A DNA stretch of 64,000 nt. Source: Anaeramoeba flamelloides. Lineage: Eukaryota > Metamonada > Anaeramoebidae. Shown piece after piece: positions 48,013 to 57,434 of this stretch (its first letter is position 1; each line of letters begins with the position of its first letter). The stretch spans positions 3,472,001 to 3,536,000 of the forward strand of contig JANTQA010000029.1 of assembly GCA_027625915.1 (NCBI GenBank), given 5' to 3'. The translations under genes and the position numbers were made by a program. The notes under the pieces were generated by a model. It was not told the origin of the DNA, made no database searches, and worked only from the letters and a program-made list of their open reading frames with translations.

Positions 48013-51000
48013 TTAAATATTCCCATCAGAATCATCATCAGAATCATCAGAATCATCATCAGTATCTTCATCGGAATCACCAGAGTCACTTTCTTCACTC
48101 GAATCCTCATCAGAATCCTCATCAGAGTCATCATCAGAGTCATCATCAGAGTCATCATCAGAGTCATCAGAGTCGCTTTCTTCACTTAAATCTTCTTCAG
48201 AATCCTCATCAGAATCATCATCAGAATCCTCATCGGATATTATAATAATTTCAGTATTATTTTTTCTTTCCATTTCTATTTTAGATCCATTGGTTGAATC
48301 TTCGCTATCAGAAAGTTCTTCATCAGAATCATCATAAACACCTTTAATATTCTCATCAGAATCATCATCAGAATCATCATCAGAATCATCATCAAAATCC
48401 TCATCAGAATCATCAGAGTCACTTTCTTCACTATAATCCTCATCGGAATCACTATCGGAATCCTCATCAGATATTATAATAATTTCAGAATTATTTTTTC
48501 TTTCCATTTCTATTGGAGACTCATTGGTTGAATCTTTGCCACTTGAATCTTCTTCAGAACTATACTGTTTCCTATTTTCATAATTTTCGTTCTTATTTAC
48601 ATCTTGATCCTTCTTTCCAATATTATCTTCTTTTTCACTTTTTATTAAAATTTCTATTTCTTTGGGTAAATTAATCTGATGATTTTTGCTCTTATACTTT
48701 TTGAAATTTTCTTCCTTTTTCTCGTGGCCATCATATTTCCCTGAGAATTCACTCTCTATATTGTGTTTTATATTAATATTATTGTCATTATTTTTTAATT
48801 TCTTCAAACCAAAATTTAATTTCGTATTTTCTTTTCTCTTTTGTTGGGTTTCTTTGTTTGGGGAAATATTTCTTCCCGTTACAAGTTGCCCAATTTCTGA
48901 ATTAGAATTCTCAATTGAGTTTTTTATTTTATCTTCATCTTTGTATATTTCTTTTCTTCTTTCGTTATTATTTAAAATGAAATTTTGTTCATTATTATAT
49001 TGATCGTTCTCTTGATAATAAGAAAATTCTTCTTGTTCTTTTTTTTTATTTTTTTGTTTTATTTCAATTATTATTTCATCAGGTTTTTCATTATTTTCAT
49101 CAACATTATTATTCGATGCTTGCCCATAATTATCATTTTTGCATAATTTTTCTTTATACTTTAATTCTGGATTTTGTTCAAATTTCTTATTTTGAATTAA
49201 ATTTTCGTCTTCATTCCCAAATTTCAAGTTGTTTTTCTTTCTTTTTTTTTCTTCCTTCTTTTTTTTTAAAGAAAACAAGTTTTTTTTTTCTTTTTTTTTT
49301 TTTGATTTTCCGATTTTCTTCTCATTCTTTTTGTTCTGTTTTTGATCTGTTTTTACTTTTTTTTTGTTCTTATTTTTTGAAAAAATACAATTTGTGTTCT
49401 GGTGTTCATCATCATTCCTATTCTGGTTCTTGTTTTCAAGATTTTCATTGTCACTATAATTGGAATTATTTGAAAATAATTGATTTTGATCGAGACTTTC
49501 AAGATAGTTTTCTAATTTTAATAAAGTCTCTTGATTTAATTTTTCGAGGTTGAATTTGGCTGTATTGTTGTTCATCGTTTTGATGCCTGTAATTCTTCCA
49601 AAATTACTTGTCAAAAATTCAAAATTAGGGTTATGTTGTCTTATAATTTGTAAAATTATTGATTTACTTTCTGGATTTAGTAGGTTAATTCTAGAAATTA
49701 AATTGCGCTTTTGTTCATAGTGTGTAATTTTCAATCGATTCCAAATATTTGAAATTTTTTCAATCTCTTCTTTATTTGGCTTTTTTTTTTTATACTTTCG
49801 TTTATATTTTTTCTTTTTCTTTTTTTGAAAGAATTTTGAAATATCTTTTCCCATTAATTTTAACATTTTTTTTTTATAAAGAGTATGCGACCAGGATGGT
49901 TTTTTTTTTTTCCTTTTTCTTTGCTTTTTATTTTTTGTAATACTATCATTATTTTCATAGTCATAGTCACCATTGTTGTCATTGTTACTACTGTCATAAT
50001 CATGTTTGTGGTTGTTGTTGTTGTTGTTGTTGTTTGATTTGTAATAATTTTGATACATTCCATTATTAAATCTTAATCTTTTTCGGATTACATTGGAGTA
50101 GAGCATAGGAAATAATCCATAAGGGAATGTTGAAATTGTATTTGGTTCAAATTTGGGGAAATGGATTTTTCTTTGTTTTTCTACTCTTTTCCAGACTCTG
50201 TCCAGTTGAAATAATTTAGAGCTTATTTTAAAATTTTGTTTTTTTTTGATTATTTTCAAATTATTATTTTTAAATCTTTTGAAATCTTGAGTCTTCATTT
50301 GAGATTCATCAAGAAAATTCTTTTGATTTTTATTTTCAGTCATCTTATCGACTTTGTCATCTAAATTGTGATCAGGTTTTGTTTTTTGATCATTTGTAAA
50401 TGAGTTTTTCATTGAATCATCATTTTCTGAAGATTCAGAAGAATCTGAAATAGAATTCAAAATAGATGAAGAAGTATCAGACGAAGAAGAACTTGAAGTG
50501 AATGATAATTTTAATTTCTTCTCTTCCTCTTCATTAAAATTTTCTTGTTCTTGTTCTTGTTGTTTTTCTTGTTCTAATTTTTTTTTTTTAAAATGGTGAT
50601 AAAATGATCTTTCCAGATCATTATTACGTTTGATTTCAACTCTTTTTTCAATTTGCTTTTCCATCAAATTAAAAGAATTAAAAGCACTTTGACATATTTC
50701 TATGACCCAGGAAGAAACATAATGATCTTTGCCCATTAATTCAACAACCGAACCAACCATTATTTTAAAATCTTGTTTTAATTGGTTTAAATTTGAATAT
50801 TGCTTAGCCTTCAATTTATTCAAAATATCGGTCAAGTCAATTTGGCTTTTGTGCAGCTTTATGATTTCTTCCTCACTTAGATCAATTTTAAAAGGATTCT
50901 TTATAAAGGGTTGTGCTTCAACTAAGTCTGTTAAAGAACAAACAATTTCTAATGCTTTTAATTTAAATTTTTGTTTCCGAAACGCGTTTAATGATAGTTC

Positions 51001-51417
51001 TATTTTCTTTTCGATTTGACATTTTTCATCTATTTCTTGTGAAATTTCCGACTTTCGTTCCTCCAGCAAATTTTTGAACTTCATTTCGAGTTTTTGATTT
51101 TTTTTTGATTTTTTTTCTTCTTTTTCTTTTTCTTTTTCTTTTTCTTTTTCTTTTTCTTTTTCATTTTCGTTTTCTTTTTCTTTTTCTTTTTCTTTTTGTT
51201 TTGAGATATTCTTGAAGAATTGGTTGGTTTTTGTTGGTCCGATTTCTTTTAATGAAGGCTTATAAAATAATCTTTTTCTTTTTTTTTCTTGAACAATAAT
51301 ACCAGATGAATTTTCTTCAAGAGTTTTTATTTGATCCAAGCTTTTATTTGATTTTTTTCGATTTAAAACAAGCTTTAAAGGAACACTTGACTTAAGCTGT
51401 TTTTGGTTATTGATCAT
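48013..51417 (-). CDS. BET-like protein: degenerate bromodomain, NET domain, Ser/Asp tail
   Basis: Single exon, 1134 aa. A Lys/Glu run at about 74-106 precedes a bromodomain-like region at about 152-258. It keeps the PF...(I/L)IK, IDLTDILNKL and NQLKQDF landmarks, but where bromodomains have Tyr-Asn for acetyl-lysine binding it reads KDHYVSS, so the conserved Asn is absent. A second recognisable domain at about 545-644 (ITHYEQKRNLISRINLL ... NLEKLNQETLLKLENYLES) matches the NET/extra-terminal fold of BET proteins. It carries a short insertion where the acidic strand normally sits. The final 170 residues are Ser/Asp/Glu repeats with two EIIIISDEDSD motifs. Basic Lys-rich stretches are plausible nuclear localisation signals. 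A chromatin role is inferred from the BET-type order bromodomain then ET. The bromodomain call is the weaker of the two. Confidence 0.7.
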   Translation of the reverse strand: MINNQKQLKSSVPLKLVLNRKKSNKSLDQIKTLEENSSGIIVQEKKRKRLFYKPSLKEIGPTKTNQFFKNISKQKEKEKEKENENEKEKEKEKEKEKEKEEKKSKKNQKLEMKFKNLLEERKSEISQEIDEKCQIEKKIELSLNAFRKQKFKLKALEIVCSLTDLVEAQPFIKNPFKIDLSEEEIIKLHKSQIDLTDILNKLKAKQYSNLNQLKQDFKIMVGSVVELMGKDHYVSSWVIEICQSAFNSFNLMEKQIEKRVEIKRNNDLERSFYHHFKKKKLEQEKQQEQEQENFNEEEEKKLKLSFTSSSSSSDTSSSILNSISDSSESSENDDSMKNSFTNDQKTKPDHNLDDKVDKMTENKNQKNFLDESQMKTQDFKRFKNNNLKIIKKKQNFKISSKLFQLDRVWKRVEKQRKIHFPKFEPNTISTFPYGLFPMLYSNVIRKRLRFNNGMYQNYYKSNNNNNNNNHKHDYDSSNNDNNGDYDYENNDSITKNKKQRKRKKKKPSWSHTLYKKKMLKLMGKDISKFFQKKKKKKYKRKYKKKKPNKEEIEKISNIWNRLKITHYEQKRNLISRINLLNPESKSIILQIIRQHNPNFEFLTSNFGRITGIKTMNNNTAKFNLEKLNQETLLKLENYLESLDQNQLFSNNSNYSDNENLENKNQNRNDDEHQNTNCIFSKNKNKKKVKTDQKQNKKNEKKIGKSKKKKEKKNLFSLKKKKEEKKRKKNNLKFGNEDENLIQNKKFEQNPELKYKEKLCKNDNYGQASNNNVDENNEKPDEIIIEIKQKNKKKEQEEFSYYQENDQYNNEQNFILNNNERRKEIYKDEDKIKNSIENSNSEIGQLVTGRNISPNKETQQKRKENTKLNFGLKKLKNNDNNINIKHNIESEFSGKYDGHEKKEENFKKYKSKNHQINLPKEIEILIKSEKEDNIGKKDQDVNKNENYENRKQYSSEEDSSGKDSTNESPIEMERKNNSEIIIISDEDSDSDSDEDYSEESDSDDSDEDFDDDSDDDSDDDSDENIKGVYDDSDEELSDSEDSTNGSKIEMERKNNTEIIIISDEDSDDDSDEDSEEDLSEESDSDDSDDDSDDDSDDDSDEDSDEDSSEESDSGDSDEDTDDDSDDSDDDSDGNI
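48230..48535 (-). repeat. Tandem duplication of 234 bp inside the BET-like gene
   Basis: The block around 48232-48300 recurs around 48466-48534 with few differences, a period of 234 nt or 78 codons. Each copy codes for (S/K)IEMERKNN(S/T)EIIIISDEDSD followed by Asp/Ser repeats. The reading frame is preserved. Confidence 0.8.
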
Positions 51418-51912
51418 TTAAAATCATTGAATCAAAATTCAAAACTAGTTAAAGTAAAAAAAAAAAAAAATAAAAACGCAAAAAGACTGAATTTATTATT
51501 TTGAAATTTAAGATTATTCCAAAGAAAAACAAATTGATATTATAAAGTCATGATTTTGGATCATACAACTTTCGTTGTATCTTTATTGAAGAGTAGTTCT
51601 TTAATCAAATGTACTTTTTTAAGGTCAATTTTTTATTGAAAAACTGGATTGAAAGTATTATTGTTTTAAGGGACAAGTCTCTAATTATTTTTTTTTTGAC
51701 CAATTTCTAAAGAAGGATTCCTAATCTAGAAATATGTTTAATATTGGAAGTAAACAAGGGTTTTCAAATCAAAGTAATTGGCAAAAAATTTTCTCAATCT
51801 CAATTAAATTATGGTAAAAAAATTTAATATAGATTAGTATCTTAATGCGATAAATATTGATAATTATTTCGATTAGGGGTTGTCTGCTTGATTATTTTTT
51901 TCTTAAGGCTTA

Positions 51913-52466
51913 CAATCCCTTAAGACTGAAAAAAAAAAAAAAGATTTTCTTGTTTGTAGTTTTCTGGAAGTGTTGTTTTGATTCTTAGCTCATTGATCTT
52001 GGATTTAGTATGAATTTTTAAAATATGTTTCAAAATTTATAACAATTTTTTTGGACAAATATTTTTCTGGATTCAGAATTGATGAGTATAAAAGTAATTT
52101 TTATGTTCAGTAGTTAAGAAAAAAATTTTTCAGATTGTAAATTGAAATATTTATTTCCCTTTTATTCAATTACCTTAAACAAACTTTAATATTATTTTTA
52201 AAATCCCCAAATAATACAAAAACCAAAATAAAAATTTCAATTGGCAACCCAAATCTTGTGATTCATTAGAAAGGTTTTTAAACAATTAACCTTAAACTCA
52301 TCAATTCCGAATTCAGAAAAAGATTTGTCCAAAAAAATTGTTATAAATTTTCAAATATAAATTACAAATTCTTACTAAATCCAAGATCAATGAGCTAAGA
52401 ATCAAAACAACACTTCCAGAAAACCAAAAACAAGATAATATTTTTTTTTTCATTCTTGATTGACTG
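51913..52466. mobile_element. TA-flanked inverted-repeat element
   Basis: 554 bp. The left end is TA then CAATCCCTTAAGACTGAAA; the right end reverse-complemented is TA then CAGTCAATCAAGAATGAAA. Long arms follow: left GGAAGTGTTGTTTTGATTCT with CTTAGCTCATTGATCTTGGA, mirrored on the right as TCCAAGATCAATGAGCTAAG with AATCAAAACAACACTTCC. Arm identity is about 85-90% over about 190 nt. No transposase is present. Confidence 0.78.
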
Positions 52467-52697
52467 TACTATTGTTATCAAAACCGGTACCGACTTTTTT
52501 AATCGGTATTTAAAAATGAAAAGACATGTTACTTTTTACTATGTTACATAAAAATTATATGATCAAAGTAAACAGCAATAAACAAAAAAGAAAATCTGTG
52601 ATTAGGTTCTTAAATATCTTCTTATAAAAAAATACTTAAAATGGTATATCAAATGAAAAATTTCTTATTGAAAATAATGGCCAATTTTACACTTTTG

Positions 52698-52820
52698 CTA
52701 TTTTTTTAACCATAGTTCATTCAATGATGCTCCGGAGTATAGATTTAATCCCTCTTCTTTTCCAATAAAACTTTTAAAATTTTCATCGCCATATAATTTA
52801 CTATAAGAATATCTATACAT
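52698..52820 (-). CDS. Small ORF, 40 codons, function unknown
   Basis: A 40-residue frame from ATG to TAG with an unusually protein-like composition (it includes GDENFKSFIGKEEGLNLYSG) among A/T-rich spacer. An in-frame stop precedes the ATG. It could be a lone exon, a micro-ORF or a transposon fragment. No family is recognised. Confidence 0.25.
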   Translation of the reverse strand: MYRYSYSKLYGDENFKSFIGKEEGLNLYSGASLNELWLKK

Positions 52821-53665
52821 TTTATATTAAACAGGATAAACCTATGATCAATAACTAAAAAAAAAAAATATTTTTAGAATCAAGTTGTTTTGTTCATTTA
52901 TTTTGACAAATTCTTTTACCATATTGTTTTTTAAATCCAAAAAATTCCAAAATTAGAAATATTACCACAAAAAGATTTCTAAATCCAAAATTTCAATATA
53001 CTTGTGTGTTTATAAAATTATTTACAATTTACTTCAAAAATATAATTATATTATAAAATAATTTATATCTAACCAATCTGTATTTTAAAAATCAATCGTT
53101 TTTTAAATTAGCTCTTTTTTTGTTGGAGAATTTCATTAAAGCATTTGATCAATTAATTTTTACTTTATTTGATTTTGATAAAAATCCAAAAAATTACAAT
53201 ATTTTGACTTTCCTTTATTTATAATTCTTTTAAATAATTTTTATTTGTTAAGGTATTTATTTCAATTCAAACAGACCATAAAATAAGAAATGTCCTTAAA
53301 TTAAAATTTTTTTGTATTAAAAATTTCTGATTATATCAAATTCACATTTTTCGTATTCAGTTTTAGATAAATTATCAAATTTTTTTATTTTAACAAAATT
53401 ATTATTGTGTTAAAAAAAATTTTCAAATAATTCCTAAAAAAATTAAGTTTTTTTTAATCCAAATAGATAGAATCACCGCTATATATTAAAAAGTAATACA
53501 AGACAAAACTACTGAGATTATGTGACTTTGGGTTCATAGGTGATGATGATCAAAGAAGAAAGGATATAGTCAGTTTATTATCATCTATTAATCCAATTTA
53601 AGTAAAACTTGAAAAAAAATCATTTTTTCTCATTTTTTTTTCAAAAGGAATAAAACACCCATAAA

Positions 53666-54707
53666 ATGGGTTATTTATTTCGACCACTTTTATTTAGTGA
53701 GATGGGAAACCGATCTCAAAAACTCTTAAACGGATATTCAAAAATGCACCAAATCAACACAGAGTTTAAAATTGTGGAACAAGAGAATTTTTTCATCAAT
53801 TCGAGTCTCAAATACACGGCAAACCAAGTTTTCAAAGAAAGCAGCATATGTGCCAAGATTATGGGCGAATATTTGTTTAATGATCTCTTTGCAATTCGCG
53901 CAAAATTTTCACCACCAAAACAAGCTATTTTAAAGTTGTCTATTCCAAAATTCAATACAAAATTTCCAAGTCTTGGTGTTATTGGTAAAACTCTCGATCT
54001 TGAATTAATTTTTCTTTTTTTTTTAATTTCGTCCTTTCCGCTTTTCGAACAACAAATTGGATCATACAAATTCTTTTTCAACTTTATTGTATTCATTTTT
54101 TCTTTTTAATTCAGCACAAAACGATCCCAAAAAAATCATTGGTTATGCTTCTTTTCAACACAAATTCATGACAGGCAGTCTCACTGCTGATCTCTTCTCA
54201 GAAAGATATACAGTCAATTTTACTCTCTCGAAGAAGGATTCTGGAGTTGGTTTGTTTTGTAGTGGGCACCTTAACCCATTCAATTTGGACAATTTGGAAT
54301 TTGTTGGACAATATACATTCACTGACCCAACAAAGAAAAGAAAGCTTGTTTTAAACCCGTGTTATGAGCACACCAAAAAAACTTTCTCAATTACGGCATT
54401 TGCACATCTTTTTCCGTGGCTTTCTTTGGCTTTTTCTGGGACCAAAAAGTTCAACAAACAAGCCAGGAATATTCAAAATAATACCACAATATTCACCATA
54501 GCAGCTCACACAAAGATAAAGTTCAAAAAAGAAATCCAACTTTATGCCAAAATTGATACACAAGCAAAAGTTGCAATATCCGCACAAATACCAAAAATTA
54601 AAAAAAATCATTCTTTGTCCGTTTCTATAACTTCCAAATTAAACGAACTCAAGTCGTCAAATTTCTTTATCGGTATTGATTTTGATACATTTTTTTTTAA
54701 TAAATAA
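53666..54707 (+). CDS. VDAC/porin-3 family outer-membrane channel
   Basis: Beta-barrel channel of the mitochondrial outer membrane family (VDAC/Tom40 fold). Exon 1 is 53666-53984, then a 130-nt intron (GTAAAA...TTTTTAATTCAG), then exon 2, 54115-54707, which joins in frame as GVI|AQNDPKKIIG. The total is 303 aa against about 280 for typical VDAC. The start region (GNRSQKLLNGYSKMHQINTE) matches the N-terminal helix plus first strand. Alternating polar/hydrophobic strands follow throughout, for example MTGSLTADLFSERYTVNFTL, and the protein ends in ISAQIPKIK...FFIGIDFDTF as a last-strand signature. Sequence divergence is high, so a Tom40-like role cannot be excluded. An internal Met at 53702 is an alternative start. 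The stop codon overlaps AATAAATAAA, which may serve as a poly(A) signal. Confidence 0.65.
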
Positions 54708-54736
54708 ATCAATCAAAAGGAATTGACTCACAATTA

Positions 54737-54803
54737 TCACAAGTGACAATATGGAATGTTGTAAAAAATAGAGTTTTTACAACATTATATTTACACTAGT
54801 TTA
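54737..54803. repeat. Short palindrome related to the TOR-intron foldback
   Basis: A perfect 13-bp stem, AATGTTGTAAAAA/TTTTTACAACATT, with an ATAGAG loop lies at 54755-54786, 48 bp after the VDAC stop. The flanks (TCACAAGTGACAATATGG... TTTACACTAG) resemble the ends of 34226-34601, so it looks like an internally deleted copy of that element. Confidence 0.65.
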
Positions 54804-56741
54804 TTTTGGATTTTCCTAATGATCTTGTATTTTAACTTTTGATGATTTTGTTTTATTATTGAAATAATAAAGACCACTTTCTTTCATTCTGAACAAACCC
54901 AGCTAACTCAATAAAAAAAGGGTTCTAATTTTAAAAATTCCCTTTTAAGGTTGACAACCCACAGCATTTGAAAAAAGATTATCTTATAATGTATGTGGCG
55001 ACTTGTTATTTTGGTTCTTGGCTGATCGCTATTATCAGTTAGCATCTTCAAAACAATTTAATAATTTGAGTCTCTTTTTTGAAATCCAAAATTCATATAT
55101 TTCGGATATAAAACCAAAAAAACTATTATTTATATTAGAATTAGGTTAATTCTTGAAAATTGTGATTCTCATTTTTAGTTTTATGTTGGAAAGTCTTGAT
55201 TTTGAAAGAAAATGTTTTATTTTGTTACCATTTTTCATTATTAATATTCCAATCAAAATCTCAGCCAATAAAAATAATGCAAAGTATATGTGATCAAATA
55301 ACTCTAAATTTGATACAAGTATAACAAAAGTTTATATAAGAAAATTAAGATCTATTTAATAAAAATATTTTATTTTAATGTTTGGAAGAAGTTTTTTTCA
55401 TTTTTTTGAAAAAAAAAAAAAAAATAGAATTTTCAATTTTGAAAAATTTTTCTAACAAATTATTTTAACTTATTTACTACAACCATTAAAACAATTTAAA
55501 TCATTTTTTTCAGAAAAAAAATTGCTTTTGAAGTTTTGAGGATAAAATTAGAAAATTCCCAAATATCTTGATGAAAATTGTAATTTGTAAAAAACAATTT
55601 CACACAGAGATAAAAACCCAAATTATTTGTAAAAATTTGTAAATAGATTTAAATTTTCAATTTTTAAAACTATTTCTATTAAAACAATATTATTTTTCTT
55701 AATCTGTTGAATAAATATTTTTTTTATAAAACCAAAAGAATTAGCACAATTAAGAAAATATCTTTACATTAATATTACATACAATAAAGTCTTGATATTG
55801 TGTAATAATGATAGTAAGGGTAATAAAAAAGGTTAAAACTTTTTTTACGAGAAGTAATAAAAATATTATTTAGGTTTTCTTTTTTGGGAAAGAATGGAAA
55901 AAAACAAAGAATTAACAAGATATTGAAATTTTTTTTTATAAGAGAAAAAGATTATTTATTGTTTATAAATTAAAAAAACCTTTTTGTTTCATAAAATCTG
56001 AAATTTAGAAGTAACTTTTTTCAACAAATTCAATTTATATTTTTGAAAAATTTACTCTTAACTCAAGATCTAACTTCAAAAGTTAATTTAAATATCAACC
56101 AAGTATCTATATATAAAATTTTTTTTCTAAATAAAAGTGAACATAAAATTTCAAGAATTATTCATAATTGAATCAAATTAATTGTAGTATCATTCTAAAA
56201 TTTAAGAAACTCTTTAAAACATAATAAAAACACTCAACCAAATATTTAAAACTCATTAAAAGAAAATAATAAAAATTAAAATTAAATATTTTAAAGATTG
56301 ATGTTCCCTTTTATTTGAAATGAGAAATCTCGTATTGTAAATTACGGGGGGGGGGTATAAAAAATCAATAAAACCGTTAAACAAGGTGAATTAGGAAAAA
56401 GTTCTTTACATTTTATTGATAAGACTTAACAAACATACCATTGTTCATAAAAGTCTCATTTACAAGATAAAGACACTATTAATCTGTGTATTTTACTGGA
56501 ATTGTTTTTTTCTTTCTTTTTTTTTTCTTTGTTCCAGATATCAAACAAATAATTTTCTTTCAAAATTTCTATATCTAGCTCATTCGATATCAAACTTAAA
56601 CTGTTTCCATTTTTATAATGGTAGATTATTTCCAAATTGATTTCTTCTTATGTTGTTATTTCATTTTCCAACTGTTCAATATATATAAATAAAAAAAACA
56701 AAAAATGAAAAATTGAATAATTTAAATGAAAATCACCAATA

Positions 56742-56937
56742 CAGTCAGTTTCACTTTTAAGGCACAAACTTTCAACGAAATTTAAGCACAAAAAAATCTC
56801 AAATTAAGGCACAAAATTTGGAATTTTTTGTTTTACAATTTATTTTTACTAGAATTTGAATTTTGTGCCTTAATTTGAGATTTTTTTTGTGCCTTAAATT
56901 TCGTTGAAAGTTTGTGTCTTAAAAGTGAAACTGACTG
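56742..56937. mobile_element. Compact palindromic MITE with TA flanks
   Basis: 196 bp and almost a complete palindrome. Ends are CAGTCAGTTTCACTTTTAAG and CTTAAAAGTGAAACTGACTG. Arms of about 80 nt are nearly identical, including GGCACAAACTTTCAACGAAA and CAAATTAAGGCACAAAATTT. TA dinucleotides flank both ends (56740-56741 and 56938-56939). The CAGTC start and TA flank link it to 17220-17664, and high arm identity suggests recent activity. Confidence 0.85.
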
Positions 56938-57434
56938 TAAGTAATTATCTTTTTAACTATTAAATTTATTAGTCATTGAAGATTTTAGAGGCTTTCACTT
57001 TTGTTTGAAAAAGGCTTTATTTCTATCTTAAAATGCCAAACAATGAAAAAAAAACAGGAGTTAATTTTTTGTAATTAGTTAAAAGTTATCAATACATGTT
57101 ATATACACTTTTGTAGGAAAGTAATTCTTTTTAAATGGTTCTTTAATTCTCAGAATATTTAAATTCTCAATCAATTATACTTGTAAAATATCAACACAAA
57201 TTTTTGAAACGAATAATTAATCCTCGAAAAAACTTTTTTAAATTATTGTAAATAATTTTATTGTTACTTGGCTTTTATATATCAAATATTGAATATAAAA
57301 TTTTTTGTAAGTAAAAATAAAATTTTAATAAAAAAATAATGGGAAAAATAATAATAAAAAAAAAAATCATAATTTTTTTTTATTTAAAAAAGTACTTGTT
57401 AAAATTTGCTTATAATTATTGGAGTTTGAAAAAA

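Larger units (their letters stand above)
51418..53665. other. Divergent intergenic region BET-like/VDAC
   Basis: Contains the TA-flanked inverted-repeat element at 51913-52466 and a 40-codon frame at 52698-52820. The rest is A/T-rich and shows nothing recognisable. Confidence 0.5.
54708..57434. other. Intergenic gap VDAC-striatin (convergent)
   Basis: Holds the palindrome at 54737-54803, the compact MITE at 56742-56937 and a G-run of 10 at 56346-56355. No gene is supported. Confidence 0.5.

Noticed and set aside
47928-48245. His/Gln/Asn-rich + strand frame, 105 codons
   Set aside because: Antisense shadow of the Ser/Asp repeats of the BET-like gene.
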